Made by a program: the position numbers and the translations under genes
Source: Oscheius dolichura
Lineage: Eukaryota; Nematoda; Chromadorea; Rhabditida; Rhabditidae
Reading direction: 5' to 3'
Assembly (NCBI GenBank): GCA_932521035.1
Contig: OW051495.1
Coordinates: 2,666,001-2,730,000 of the forward strand
DNA: 64,000 bases
In this document: positions 32,545 through 46,400 of the stretch, piece after piece
How positions within the stretch are numbered: the stretch's first letter is position 1
How the letters are laid out: every line of letters begins with the position of its first letter
Notes under the pieces: generated by a model
Seen by the model: only the letters and a program-made list of their open reading frames with translations
What the model was told of the DNA's origin: nothing
The model's database searches: none

Positions 32545-35500
32545 TTAGCGGATGCATTTCCTGCCGAGAATACCCTGACAAAGTGAGTTAATGGTGTGTA
32601 CGGCCTGTCCGTGTCGACAGCCGTAGGAGGTCTCCTGGTCGAAGAGGGTCGACAGCCGGTCGGTGATCCTCCTCAAGAGGGAAGTGAAGACGGACACCTC
32701 CCCGGAGGCCGAGTAACACCAGTAGAGATTCCAGTCACAGAGATCGAAATGCTTCGGATTCGAATACACCTACAATTGTCTCTTTCCCCTTCTCTTTCTT
32801 CCCTCTTACCGTATCAAAAACTTGCTGTTTCAATGAAGAGTTGGTCGGATTTTGGGCATAAAAATAACAGAAATCAGAGACGAGTTGAGCCCGTCCAACA
32901 GGGGAGAATACGGTCGGATCTTCTGCCATATAACTGAATTTTTGGGTTTTAGAGGAGTTGGGTGGGTGCCCTACGTAAAGATGGCTTCCCAAGTGGGTTC
33001 GTCGTAATTGACACGAAGGAATGAGGTAAAGTTGAGGTTGAGGAGAAGGGGAGTTGACTGGGGAGTGGTGGTCAGCTGCTGGGAGAACAGGAACTGTGGC
33101 AGGACGATCGGGGCAGACAACCTGAACTCAATGCCAATGTTTCGGGGAAGACATTTAACCAGATCCAGGAGGTTATGGTTAGTCAGACAACTTTGTTTAG
33201 TGTCACGAAATATCTTACCTCAACGGCCACAACTTGTCTCCCGTCTGTCTGACTTTTATATGTTCTCCGAGATTTTCCACGCTGACCGAGGGGAATCCCC
33301 CAGTGAGGTACCAGAACTGATAAACCTGGAAAGGGGGGAATTGTCTCGAGGAGAAAGAATCAGTCTACCTGGGACAGGGCAATGTTATCTCCTAGTCCGA
33401 CACCTTCAAAGAACGTCATGAAGGTTTGGAGATCGAAGTGTTGATGATTTTGGACGAGGTTTCTGAAAAGATCAAACTGCTCGAAGAACGAAGCGGCAAT
33501 AGTAGCACCAAAACCAAAGACAATAGTAGCACCAAAACCAAAGTCACATTGTTCCTTATCCGCGTTGGCCAAAACATTCAAATTTTTGGAATGAAAAAGG
33601 TTTCAACGAGGCATTTTATAGTCAAGGACAGGGATTTGGCATTCTGGCTCATGCAAGCGCGGCGTATCACGACAAAGTCCAATAATTTCGGTCTGATCTT
33701 CACATTTTAACGTACCTGATGACGGTGAGCATGAATTCCTCCCCCACGACGGATTCCAGAGCCTGTAGATGGACAACTCCCTTCAGATAGCAGTGAGAGG
33801 TGATCTGAAACCTCTTTCCTCATCTCATTTTTATACAATATCCCACCATATTGTTAGTTATCTTCTGTGGAAGCAGGAGTGAATGATCCGGGCTCAAGAA
33901 GTCCTCCGCCAGCTGAATTTCCACATATTTTGCCAGCTTGAATCGTTCGAATCTTGAGTCGTGGCCCAGAAGAACACCGATCAGTTTGAACGATACGTAG
34001 TCTGTCAGATCTTCCTGGATTTGGGTCGTTTATTAGAAAAAAAGGGAATTTCCACCTGGAGACAGACATACTGCCAGCTGTTGACGGTGACCTTGTCTCC
34101 GATCCAGTGATGGGCCAATTCGTGGGCAATCACATACATCAACCGGGCATCGTCTCCCTTCGAAGCTAACAACTCCGAGACCAGAATGTGGCCCCAGTTC
34201 TCCATTCCTCCGTCGTAATTCGGAACCAGGACCAGGTCAATCTGAAAATTCTTTTTTGTTTCAATGAACACTTTTATACTTTCTTGGACCACATCTACAG
34301 TCTACGTGCCATATATCGAGAATAAAACTAACTTTATTGAGTAGTAGAGGAGTCTGCATCATGTTGTCCAGCAATTCCATCGAAGCGAGGGCAATGTCCA
34401 AGACACGGAGAGCTGGAGCCCGTTCCCGGGAGTGGACTCGTAGTGTCACACCGAATGTCGTCTGTCGGGAGAGCTGAAATTTGGATAGGGGAATAATGGA
34501 AGTCTAGGTGAAATATTGTCCATGCACTGGATATAATACGAACTTCTTGAAAACTTTTGATTTCGTGTTTCAAAATGGAGATTTAAAAACTGCAAAGCAA
34601 AACGATGATATTCCAGCGACCGTTCTCGTTACAGTTTTTAATTCTTTTACCAGATTCCATTAAATTCAATCAAATCATCCCCAAAAAGAAGTGGCAAACC
34701 TGCAGATAAGCCTTATCCGGCATAACGGAAAAGGCCAAAAGATAAGTCGGAAGTTTTGGTGTCGCCGAGAATACTGTCGTTTGCCATTGGCTGTCAAAGA
34801 TCTGAATAATTCTTGAGGTTTCAGGATCCATAGATAAGGAGAAAAAGAAACTGTCTTTCAGTGGACATTGTAGTTTCTTTCCCTAAAATTACCTGTACAT
34901 CGTTGACGATGGTATTCGACTGGCAGACGGTGTTCGTGGGATGAACTACGGTCAAACGGAAGGAGGCCTTGGCTACCGGGTCATCCACACACGGCATCAT
35001 TCGACGAGCGAAATCTGGCTGAAATTCACTAGTTTACAATAGTTTTTACCCTATAAATTACCTGGAAATGAGTAGCAATCAGCTGTCCGCCCAATCGGGA
35101 GAAGATTCCAGTCGAGGCGCTGTCGTCGACTTGTCCTGAAATTTATGGTTTCACCAATCTTATTTGAATTGGTGAAATTCGATTTTATTCTATCGTCATG
35201 GATTTTTCACATTGAAATTATCAAGGGTTTCGAGCCCCTTTTATTATAGAAGCAAGCGTACCCGTCACATTATTGCCGTACCTCGATATTCTCCAATGGT
35301 CAGTAGATACTCGCCGACTTCCATCCTCTCCCCGAAGAGAAGTCTAACCGTGTTCGCTTCGATTCGTGTCCCCATCAGCTGTATTTCCTTCCCTCTCTGA
35401 CTCAACAAAGTGATATTTTTGTAGTCCTTCAGTTGACTGGCATGGAGTGGCACCTCGCGGCTCTCTTCCATCAACATGAAGTGGAACACCAGCGAGCCGA

Positions 35501-35968
35501 GGAAGCTCCCGTTGAGGGGCACCTTGATGGACAGGTCGTAGGCCAGGGGCTTGACAGTTCGGATGACATCGTCGACAGTCGGAGGGGCGGGGGTCGGGTC
35601 GTCTCGCAGGGAAGGGGGCAGGGTCGGCTTGGGGGCCCAGGTGGCGCCGGTCGCATGGCTTCTTCCGCTGAATCTGAAAAATTCAACAGTTACTGCTAAA
35701 TGTTTCCCTAGCCGATATAAAACCTTCCCGAATCATAAAATTTGATATAATCAAGCTCTTTTCTTCATACTTCGAGTAAAGAATGTTCCTACCGGGGTTC
35801 TCGTCGATATTCGCGTCGAAATTTAGCAATATCCGAATAATAGACGGGCGAGATAGTGCTGGCCGGTGTCCGTTGCTTCTCTTCGGCAATAGGAAAAGAC
35901 GGAATCGCTTCGAGAATCGGCACGACGAGGAGAAGAAGAGAGGCAAAGAAAATGAGAGAAGTAGCCAT
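32545..35968 (-). CDS. Secreted M1-family zinc aminopeptidase
   Basis: M1 peptidases remove N-terminal residues from peptides. Minus-strand exons, in order: 35968-35793, 35673-35282, 35135-35062, 35018-34893, 34801-34700, 34473-34333, 34241-34056, 34014-33847, 33804-33716, 33462-33369, 33325-33219, 33121-32975, 32933-32810, 32769-32545. All phases agree and give 716 residues. Residues 1 to about 20 (MATSLIFFASLLLLVVPILE) are a signal peptide or anchor. Then come a proline-rich linker, the N-terminal beta domain (RRMMPCVDDPVAKASFRL), GGMENWG (348-354), HELAH (377-381) and Glu400 exactly 18 residues after the second His. Tyr461 (CYLKG) fits the transition-state Tyr. The segment normally WNDLWLNEGF is diverged (WQYVCLQEDL), but the metal ligands are intact. 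It is shorter than typical M1 enzymes (about 900) because the C-terminal helical domain is reduced. Probably active and extracellular. Confidence 0.88.
33490..33541. repeat. Two-copy 24-base tandem repeat in a peptidase intron
   Basis: caatagtagcaccaaaaccaaa occurs twice head to tail in the intron between the exons at 33716 and 33462. Confidence 0.75.
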
Positions 35969-36312
35969 CGGCTCGCGGTGACAATCGCTGACTGTTTGCC
36001 AAAAAGGCGCCCGAGTTAAACAGCGAAAAGAGTTGGACAAACAGGGAAGAGACTGACCGCGGATTAGGCAAGAAGTTAGGAAAGGTCAAGTAGGGACAAG
36101 CGGTAGCCGGAAAAAGAGGGGAGAGGGGACGAAGATGGGATAAGAGGGGAAGGAAAGCGGGGCGGTGGGAAAGCAGGAAGCAAAGAAGGGGGAACGTTGT
36201 TGGGAGGGGGTTACGCAATAATAAGAGATTTTTTTTCTCGTTAGCATTTCGAAGTTACACTAAAACACTGTACGAGATCCAATATTTAGCAAGGAACTGA
36301 AGCTGAAAAACG

Positions 36313-36385
36313 TCGCCGACTTCCATCCTCTCCTCGAAGAGAAGTCTAACCGAGTTCGCTTCGATTCGTGTCCCCATCAGCTGTA
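36313..36385 (-). pseudogene. Duplicated piece of M1 peptidase exon 2
   Basis: About 73 bases match 35310-35383 inside exon 2 of the adjacent peptidase gene with two mismatches in the same orientation. Flanking bases are unrelated. The copy lies upstream of the parent gene and has no splice context, so it is a small, recent duplication rather than an exon. Confidence 0.85.
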
Positions 36386-37346
36386 TACCATAAAAACCGT
36401 TGGAAAGTCCGATTAGAAGAGTGAAACTGTTCCTGGAAGCTGGAGATTCGCTACTACAGTTCTCTAATTCTCCCTTGCACTTGTGAAATTAGTGAATCAA
36501 GGAGACCTCCTTCAGCTTTATTCAAGTTTTGTGACCTAATGAGAAAATTCTGTTTGTGTTTCTACCAGGCTATGTTATACAGAGCCTGTAGATTCCATTG
36601 TTGACATTAGAATATTATTTTGCTTATGAACTACAGATGATGCTCGTAAACAAATTTAACAAAAAGGAAAGGAGCCCCGGCTCTCTTTGTCTTCCCAACA
36701 AATCCAAGTTCCCACTAATTTCCACTTTTTATCGACTTCTCTCACGGGGGTTTATTATTAGGAAAGCTAATAGTCAATTTCTTATTTTATCTCCAAATTG
36801 AAGTCTGTTTGTGAGAAATTCTCATATTATCAGTGTTTCTTCTTGGCTATTTTACTGAAGGTCTCCGTTTCTGTTTGAATACTTTGGCAAGATATTTTAG
36901 CACCATTCAAATCTTCCCTGATTGTTATTTGGTCAGAGGGTAGATATCGAGTAAACAAATTTGACATCCATCATATCAAAAAACAGAAATTTTCCCACAA
37001 CATAGTTGAAATTGAAAGCAAAAGTTTAGTTATCTTTGATATTGCAGTAGCGGGAATAATACAAAAGAAGCTAATAAAGCTGAATTTGGAGAAAGCTCAA
37101 TGTAAACGGTTCATTTCTCGTTATTTGTTCACTATTTCTAACAAGAATCTATATCCAACATAAGATTGCGTCGTTCCCCCTTATAGCGCCCCATTGAAGT
37201 ATTCCGAATAATCACCTATCTATCAATCTCTCTCTTTCTATTCTTGTATAAGGGGTGCTCCTGGCTGTTGCCCGAGAGAGAGAGAAAGGCGGCGCCGTCT
37301 GTGTCGTGTTATTCTGTGCCCTCCTCGCGAGCCGCTGTCTCTCGCC

Positions 37347-37383
37347 TGTTTACATTCTTTCCCGAGTAAACATGTGGTAAACA
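37347..37383. promoter_or_regulatory. Cluster of three forkhead-type sites before the FoxP first exon
   Basis: TGTTTAC at 37347-37353 and GTAAACA at 37366-37372 and 37377-37383 are exact matches to the core bound by forkhead factors. They lie 88-124 bases upstream of the proposed start codon, suggesting autoregulation or control by another forkhead protein. Confidence 0.5.
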
Positions 37384-37470
37384 AGGCAGCCAGCGAAGCC
37401 CACATTTGTCTACGCTTTCCCCCTTTCCCATATTTCTACACCCATCGCGTTTTTTCGCCTTTTCCCCGGA

Positions 37471-40400
37471 ATGTCTGATCCCAAAGAGTCTCAGGTCAGT
37501 TTCGAGTTTATTTGGCGGGAGATCAGCTGTTTTTCCACCTGATTCGCCTCCTCGCCTAATCATCAAACATCCCCTCGCCCGGGCGAATTAGTTCATTTAA
37601 AAAATAGCTAGCCTTATCACGTCGGAGGGGAGACATGTTAATAGTCTTTTGTTTACGAAAAGAGGGGACTGATTAGGAGGAGAACAGACCAGGGGAAACT
37701 GTCAATCTATAGGGTAAACGGGGGAAATGGCAAATCTATTGGAAAAGTAATGGAATCTATTTTGTATCCTCAATGAAACTTTCTTATTTGGAAAAATGTA
37801 TTCGATGTTTTCAATCAGTCTCGATTTCTTTCTGAATTATCTCATTATTACCCTTCTTGTGTCAGCTCCTGAAATAATAATTATCCACGCATCGGGATAC
37901 CTAGATATTTCTCCATTTTGAGTTGTTCAATTGGTTGAGTGAGATCCACTTCTGTTTCTCCACCTCACTGGTCTCCATTTTCTATATTTTCCCCAGTATT
38001 CTATCAGAATTGTTGAGGTCGAAATCAACAAACAAAGGAGATGACTGTAAAGTCAAAAAAAAAAATTCATTCCCTGCTTCAATTAATTTATAAAATCTAA
38101 CCTTGCTGGAATGTGATAATGTTTGCGTGAAGGAATATCTAATTTACTAAAGTTTTGCTGACACTAGATATTGATTCACTATGAATTCTTCGTATTGAAC
38201 TCATATACCAAAACATTAGCCTTGATCCATCTGTTTCTTTTCTTGTTTTTGCCGGGGTTTCCGTATTTACCGCTCTGTTCCATTGAAATTTTCGGATCGA
38301 TAAAAGGGGAGAAAACAGCAAAAACACGAGAGGAAGAGAACTGCAAACGGACAGGGATTGAGATTTTCGTGATTGTGAACCTGTAAAGCGTACGGGCAAC
38401 AGCTCTAGGGACTTCGATGACTCGCAAAATCCAGGGATCGGATGAAGTATTCGAGAATTTCTTTTTGAAGTTTTACTGCATCTAGAAAACACCCTAGTTT
38501 CATTTCATTATGATAAGCCTGATCACAGAAGAAAAGTCTTACACCAGCTTTTCCCTCTTTTATGCATTTTCGGACTCTCTTGTATTCCATAAGAGTTATC
38601 GAGAATGGAAGAAAACAGCGGAAACATGTGAAATGGGCGAAAATCACAATCTGGCCCCCCGAAGCTACCGTAATACCATTGCTGACAAACAATCTGAAAC
38701 AGCCGATTTTAAACAATAAAAACCGGGGGGTTACGGTAGATCAGCCATGACATCACTCTCTCTCGTGAACGTGTTCAAACAAACGGAATAGATTGTCTAG
38801 TTGTGGTTGTTTTCTTCTTGTTTATCAGGGGCGGGTTACTGTACCGACTTATGTCGTTGTTTCTCGAACATAGTCTATTTGGGTGAGACAAATCTTTGCG
38901 TATCAAGAGGCTAATTTATGCGCCTGTTTATTTGTTATTTTGATTTTATATACAGGTATGACTGTTTCCGTCTATTCTGTTTGTTTATGTATTCATTAGA
39001 GACAGCTTACTGTATCTTTGGCCATTGGACCTATTCTTGTTGGCTTGATCTTTGTCACTTTTTCAGTGAGATTCTGTTTGAAAGTTTGAAGTTTCAGTTA
39101 GATCATATGACTTTTTTTCTTTTACAAACTATATGAGTTTTCCATTTGTCAGTTATCAACAGTACAACAAAAGCTAACCTTGTTCGTGACCACTATCCTT
39201 TCTACTATCGCTTGTTATCCCTATCTTTGACAATACAAGCGAATGTTCAAGAAAGGGAATTTTTCGCTTCATGCGGATCATTTATTCTCCAACTTCATTG
39301 ATACACCAAGGCAACAAACTAGGCTAATTTTGTAATTTCTCACAATCGTTCTCCACTCCAGTCTAACCAATAACATCGCCTGCAGTTTTTGTTTATATGC
39401 CACGAGATGGAGGAATGTTCTCCTCTTTTCAGTTTTTTTCTGTACTGACAACTCAATATTTAGTCGGATCTAAGTCGGAGTCGGTACCGATTTGATGTAT
39501 TCCCCATTCCCCGTACAAACCGTAAAACTACGACGTCTAGGTTCCCTTTCATAAAAAAAAATTGACCGTTCTACTACCTTGCATTTATAGCCGTATCCTG
39601 AAACATTACCCTTTTCCAATTGCCAAATTCTCTTCTTTCCATCCTAAATTCCGAGTCTATTTTCCAGCCAGTTCCTCCTTTTTTAAATCTGCCAGTCTTG
39701 TAGAAGTAACCAACTTTTACCGTTCATCTGGGTATTATAGCTTGCTACTCGTTTCCCATCTTTTACGAAGAAGTAGCTAAAAATCCCTTTTATTTTCTGT
39801 AACCAATTCAAATTTTTAGATAATTTTCTAAACCCATCAGTTGAATCACTTCACTTGAGTTTATAGCCGGATCCCGAAGCATTGCCTTTCTCCATCTTTG
39901 AGTTTTCCTTGGCTTCTCTCCTTTCTCGTTATTATCTGGGTAAAATCCACAAATATCTTCTCACACATCCTCATAAAACTGTAATTTGTGCACAAATCCC
40001 TTGAAAGAACCAGCAGCTGGGTTACCTTTCCCTTATAGTGAGACTCTAAAACATTTCCATATGATTTTCTCCCGTCTTCTTTACTTTCTTCTCCCCGATC
40101 ATAATGTTGTTCTCGTAGTGCTCTTCCCTCCTAAAAATGTGTTCTCTGGCCTCCGAGGTAGCCCCCTTCTCGCTGTCCTCTCTGTCTCACGTGCCATTGA
40201 TGTATGCTTGCACTTGTGTGGTTGTGTTCCCGTGTGAAGGGGGGCGGGGGCTCAGCATGGGTACTCGTTCGTTTCTCGTCTGCTGTCCTCGCCCCGCCGC
40301 CCCTCCGCCATGGTCGAGTACCCCCTAAGGAAGATTACAAAACCGACTCCTCTATATCCGAGAACGGCCAGTCTCAGCTCCCTTCAATCGTTGATCATGG

Positions 40401-43400
40401 TGAGAAACAGAAACCAGGGGGAAAGGACCGTCGACAGGGAAGTCAACAACACCCGGGAGAACCCTGTTTTTCCCGAAGTACAAGACACAAAAGGGCGAAA
40501 AGGACACATTTTGATACTTCCTGGGCTACTTGTCCTTTTTGTTTCGGCCAGACCTTTAATATTCTGATTTTTGTATTGATTTCAATTGACTGGTTGTCCA
40601 GCGCGTGTATCTGCCATTTCCCAGCGAATATGATCGTTTCCCCTGCACGAGACGTCGATTTTGATTGCTTATCCATCTCTCTCAAAACCAGCACCATTTA
40701 TCCCCGGCTATTAGTCAGGCCCGGGGCGAAACTTGTAATACTACGTCATTCGGAGACAAAAGTCTTCCACGAATTACTTTTCCAGTGATTTTCTAATATT
40801 CCAAGGGGGATAGAAATGTTCCTAACTTATCTTTTCCTTTGATAAGTAATATATAGATATTTGGTCCCATCTCATTTCCACTTTGTAAGTCTTCGAAATT
40901 CCATATTTCGGTCACCATTCAAGAATGGCACTGGTTCCTTTTCACATTCACTCATTGCTGTCCCCCCATCATCATACAAGTCAAATTTCATCTCATTTCC
41001 TTATCCCCACCCGCAGTTTTTGAGCTTTACTAGTCGCCTCCTCTCCTGAGATAATCAAAACTTCGGCCACAGGTCATTAGCATCTCTTTTCTCTCATTAT
41101 CCTGTCATCTTTTGTTTCTATTTTTACTATTATGGCTCCTCTTCAAATTAGCTGCTCCTGGAGATATTACTGTTTTTGTATCGTCTTCCCTCCGCCCTCT
41201 GCCAGCCGTGTGTTTACCAGTTGTTTATTATGTCTCCCTGCCGCGTGTCCCCCTCTCTTTTTAAAACGAGTTTCCCATGTTCCCACAGAGTCGAACTCGG
41301 CCACCCCAGCCCCCTTTGCGACAGACCGACTCTTTCACATGATCTATCAGCCGGTACTGGGACAGTCTGGACACACAGGGGAGGAGGCCACTGGCATCAC
41401 GCGGCAACAACTGGGCGACTGATTTTTATCTCTCTCTTCTTTCTTCTGTCAAACTGGGAAAGGGAAGAGTAAACAATTGAATGATTAGGGAGACGGGAGG
41501 AAATGGAAGAAGCCAGGGGAAAGTGCAACAGCTGGCTGGCTGGACGTTTTGTCACTTTTAGGGACCAAAGGACAGATATTTGGGAGGGAAAGGGCACGAG
41601 CGGGGAGAGCGCGCACTTCCTTCTTTCGGATGAAGAAAGACACAAACAAACAGAGGAGGGATTTGGGGAAAGGGGAAAGGACAAGCGGATAGAAGGACAG
41701 GAGGGGGCCGGACGGGAGATTTGGAAGGTTTCGGGGAACTGTTATAGGGAAAGGAAGACGAGTTGTTTATTGAATCTGGACTTCATGGTCCTTATATACA
41801 AATGGAGTTCAATTTGTTACTGACTTTTTGTATTACGCCATTATCAAGCAAACAAACAATTCGATCGGATTGTTTGGAATTCGAACGTTTCGGAGAATTG
41901 CTATAAGGATATACACACTTTGGTTGGGCTCTGCCAAGAATCCGTTGATTGATATGAAATACGACGTACGATTCATTAGAATATCATAAAGTTAGCGTTT
42001 CGCGTACCTCTTATATTCACACTTCTTTCTATTTTTTGCTACATGAGAAAGGATGTACTTGACTGTAACGTATGTATTTTTGAGGTTTTAGAAAGTTGTC
42101 AAAGAGTCGACGAACATGTTTTCTTATTTTGGTGAAAGCACCTATCATCTTTCAAGGGTTCGTTATATAAATACAGCTTCTAGTTTTCTTGTTTAGTTTA
42201 GAAAATGGTTTTCATCATTCACTTTATCTCAAAAGGTGTGGATTTGAATTTTTGGCAATACTACTGGGCTTTCTAGTAAAAAGTGTAGGGTTGTAAGGTT
42301 TCTGTGAACCGTTATAACGTATTTTCTGTTTTCTCGGCAGTTCTGCAAAGTTTAGCTGTGTAATATGACAATTTTCATTTCAACCGTTTGTTATAAGCAA
42401 ACCTACTTTTGCTTTTTGTTTTTTTTCGACCATTTACTGAAAATTGCTAACCGATATTTGTGGTGGTATTTTGGCAAAGAAGGTTTCACCTCTTCGTTAT
42501 ATAGACCCCCATCAATTGTTTCACTCCTCGTTTTTTCCAGTTATCCTTCACCGCCCCAATGGTTTCCTTGATCTCTTCCCTTCCCTTCTCTGCTCTTCTC
42601 GCCTTCCATTGTCAGTCCTTGCATCTGTCACTATCTCCCCCTTTTCCCCCTTCCCGTTTTTGTCCCAGTCTATTTACCCTTCTCTCTTTTTATCTTATCT
42701 ACTTCTCGCTGGTTTACATTCTGTCAGACAGCTGTTTCCAAAGTTACCAAACTGAAACACACGGGGATGCGGCGCCCCTTATCTGCAGAAGAAAAAAGGA
42801 ATGAATGAAAAGGGAGACTGCAACTGGAGAGAGACTAGGAAAGGGAGGCAACTTTTATATTATCCAAGAGAAAAATTGTAGCAGTTCGGTGTACTTATTC
42901 CAAGATATAGACTGTTCTGCTATTCAGGCAACTCATCAAACGTCTTTTGCAATGCACAGTAATCTATTTGAACACCGTTTAAAGAAATACAGATCAGAGC
43001 CTCAAGTAGATGGAAATTATTTATGTTTTACAGCTGCTATAAAGCTCGCTAAACCATTGCTTTTTCATTCTGAAGGAGACATTTACTGAATTTCTTCTAA
43101 TAAAGGCCCCGGGGCGTTTATTGTTCGATCCCCCCTCTATGACCTTTCAAGTTCTTTGGAGGCTTCAGGACGGCTTTATATTCTTGGTTACTCAAACGGT
43201 TGCAGTTCACCTGGTTTCATTCCGTGCTTTTCTTCTTTTTTGAGAGATGATCGATCCCATTCTTGAAAGTTTGTAGACTGAACTTCTGATAGAATAGATT
43301 GAATGCCTCTCGCCGGTGCCGGTGATCTGTAAGATATTTGAATGCGGCTTGAAACACAAAGTTATCCGCATCTGATAAGGAAGAATTATTCATGTTTTAC

Positions 43401-46400
43401 GGTTGCCATAAAGAGCATCACCTCCTAATCATTCAGTTGACGAGGAATCCTCCCTATCCCCTAACCTTATATCCCTTCTCTCTTTCGTTTGGCATAACTG
43501 CCGACCCCTCTCCCCTTATTTTTTGGCGCCCTCTGTGTCTCTGTGAGTTTCGCCCCGGCCCGTGGCGCCTCCCCTAACACAAACACAAACCAAGCGCCAT
43601 GTTGTCAACATCCAACGCTACGCGGAAATTGTTTGTTTTTCTCTCGTAGCCTCCTGCCGGGCCGTGCTGTTTCGCCGTCCTCTGGCCCCCGGTGGGTCAT
43701 GCGCACTTCTGTTTACTCTGTGGGGCCTCCGTGGCGTGGTTCAGAGACTCCTTGCCACCGCCATCGCCATCATCCCAAATCCCCCACTCGATTGATTTAT
43801 CCCTTTCTCCCAAAAAAGAGAACCCACTCTGCCTCCGGATTACCGTAATCCGCCAGTGATAATCGGCCTAGTTGACATTCGAACACATTGCCAGCTGATC
43901 CTGAAAGAGCCCGGGTCAACAAGTTATTTTGACGGGGGGAGGCCTTTTCAGTCGGCCGGCTGGGCAGGGAAGGGAGGGGGAATTCGGCCAAGGGAGGGGA
44001 ATAAACAAACTCCGGCGAGAGAGGACACATCTCGTTGCATCACCGCCGGCGCAGAGGTCACCCTTCCCGCGCATTTTGAAATTACCTTCGTGCCAGGAGA
44101 CGCACAGTACCCCCTGTCTGTCGTTGTCCTTTTCCCGTACTCTATATTCCAAAATGTTCTTCTCTTTCCCCTAAAATAGCCCCCCTCCCAGTCGGAATAG
44201 TAGTAATGGCAGTCGTAAACAAGGCCGTCCGGCCCCTGCTGTTTACGGGTCTCTCCTCCTCTGTGTTTATTTACCTGGTCCTTCTCCTCCCGTCGTATTG
44301 TCTTCCTCCTCCTCCCGTTATCTCCCCCTCCTTCCCGGGTGTTTGTCGCCCCGCTGTCCTAGTTGTCCGCATCTCGCGCATCCCTCTCCCGCGGCTCTTC
44401 CACGTCGTTTCCATTCCCCCGGCCCCGCTTGTTTGTTTCTCGGCCATTTGCCTCCTCGCGCAGGGGAGTGACTCACTCCGCGCGCCTCTAAACACCCCGG
44501 CCGCCTCTTCCGAGAACTGGCGAGTCAAGTGAATCAGACCCCGCTCTCCTCCCGGCTGCTGTTGACTAATTTCGGTTGTTTTTGGCTCGTAACGGGAAGC
44601 ACTCTCCAAGCGGAAAAAGGCCGTAAACAACTTGCTTTGCAGAGTAGCATCTATCCATTGATAGACAAAAGAATAGAAAATTCTTATTGTACCACGGGTA
44701 AAACATAAAATTTTCCAGGAATTGCTGTTGCTTCAAGCATCGTTCGTCTAATAGTGTCCATTTTTTCCGTTGCCCGGGACGACCTTTCCCATTGTTTACG
44801 TATATGATTCTTTCCATTTGGCGCCCTCTCCCTAATTTAAAGTGTGCTTTAACCCGGGAAGTTTGAACTCCCTAAACAAAACAAAGAGAGAGACTCGGCT
44901 TGTCCTTTCTGTTTGACAAGGTGACTTGTTAATTCATGGTGCTCCCCCTCGCCCACCTCGCCCCTTTCCCCGGTGTTTACCCTTCCATCCAATAGAGGCC
45001 CTTGTTGCCACATAGACACGCTCACTCACACCTACTTGGCACCCCCATTTCTGCCCTTTCCCAAGGTCCCTTAACCCCCTCCTCGGGAATAAACAACCCC
45101 CTCCTCCTTCGTATATTTCAAACAGTTTCGATAGAGATATTGATTCCCTCCCTGCCGACCTGGTTCGAGTCGAGCCACTGGTACGAGGGGTCACAAGGCA
45201 TCGTCTGACCCCGAGCTGTTTACCCGACCTATTTCCACCGTCGCCCGTCGCCCTCAGCCCCAGCAGCGATCACAACACAACAACAAACCAATCTGCAACA
45301 GCCGTTTTCTCACGCTTCGTTCTCCCTATTTTAGACAATTCCTAGCAGCTTTTGATGTTAGCTTGGCGCTCGATATTGTTTGACAATACAACTTTTCCCA
45401 ATTGCATTGCTAGGAGAAAAATACAAAACGGTCGTCGAGTCCATTTCTACCGGCACTAAAACACAAATAACACGTTGCCTCCTGGCGTGTTCCACGTCGT
45501 AAACATCCCTCCCCGTCCAGAAAAAGCCTCTCCCCGTGGCCTATTCCCCGGCTGTTTACTACCTTCTTGCTCCTTGTTGTCGGCCGCATCCCACAGTCCG
45601 GATTTATTCATCTGTAAGCTATTTCCCCCTTTGTTTTCGACGAAATTTCAAGTAGACAACAATGTTTTACTTTGATCATATATTGCAAAGGTAACAATCC
45701 GAGTCGTTGACATAATTCGTAACTTTTCGTAATATTTCTGCAAAAGAACGGAGGAGGTCGGCGAATTCCCGCGCGGATACCGCTGCAGCGACAGTTCCGT
45801 GTGTGGAGGAGACAGGGATGATTCGATTCTTTTCCCAAAACAAAACCTGCCGGCAGTTTTTTGGATCGCCGCCCGCAGCGATGCGCGCAAGGAATTCATC
45901 TCTCTTTCTCTCGATCCTTTCCTGTGTCTTTCACAAACCAACACAAACACCGGCGACGCCTTACCCCGGGGGTCACTCGTAGCGGCTTCTTCCTTACCTA
46001 TACATCACTTCTGGTATCACTTTTGACTGTTATTGTAGACACAAATAATGAGTAATCGATCCCATTTGTTCGACTGAATCTTGTTGGACCGTTGAAGCAT
46101 TCTTGTGCTGAAAACTGTTTCTAAACCTATTCCTGAAATTGTAAAACCGCTGTTTGAACTTCTGTCTTAATTTCTGAGCTATAAGAACTTTTGTTTTGGT
46201 ATTTTTGGCTGGTATTATCCGACAATGCGATAAACTGAACCGTGTAACTTTCTCTACCTTTAAAGACACATGAGCTCCTTTACCTAGGGACCGCAAAGTG
46301 AAAATTAGATTTCATCGCCGCACGTTGATTTTGGTGTCAATCGAAAGAGCTCGTAGTAACTTACAACTTTTGTTTTCAGAGTAAGAAAATCGGTCCATAC

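Larger units (their letters stand above)
35969..37470. other. Divergent intergenic region between the peptidase and FoxP
   Basis: Contains the promoters of both genes. It includes a G/A-rich tract at 36060-36200, an exon-derived duplicate at 36313-36385, AT-rich DNA to 37150, and a (GA)n patch near 37274-37285 just before the FoxP first exon. Three forkhead-type sites lie at 37347-37383. No other exon is supported. Confidence 0.5.

Noticed and set aside
40204-40788. 194-codon open frame in the FoxP intron
   Set aside because: No recognisable domain; composition-driven and crosses several weak splice signals.
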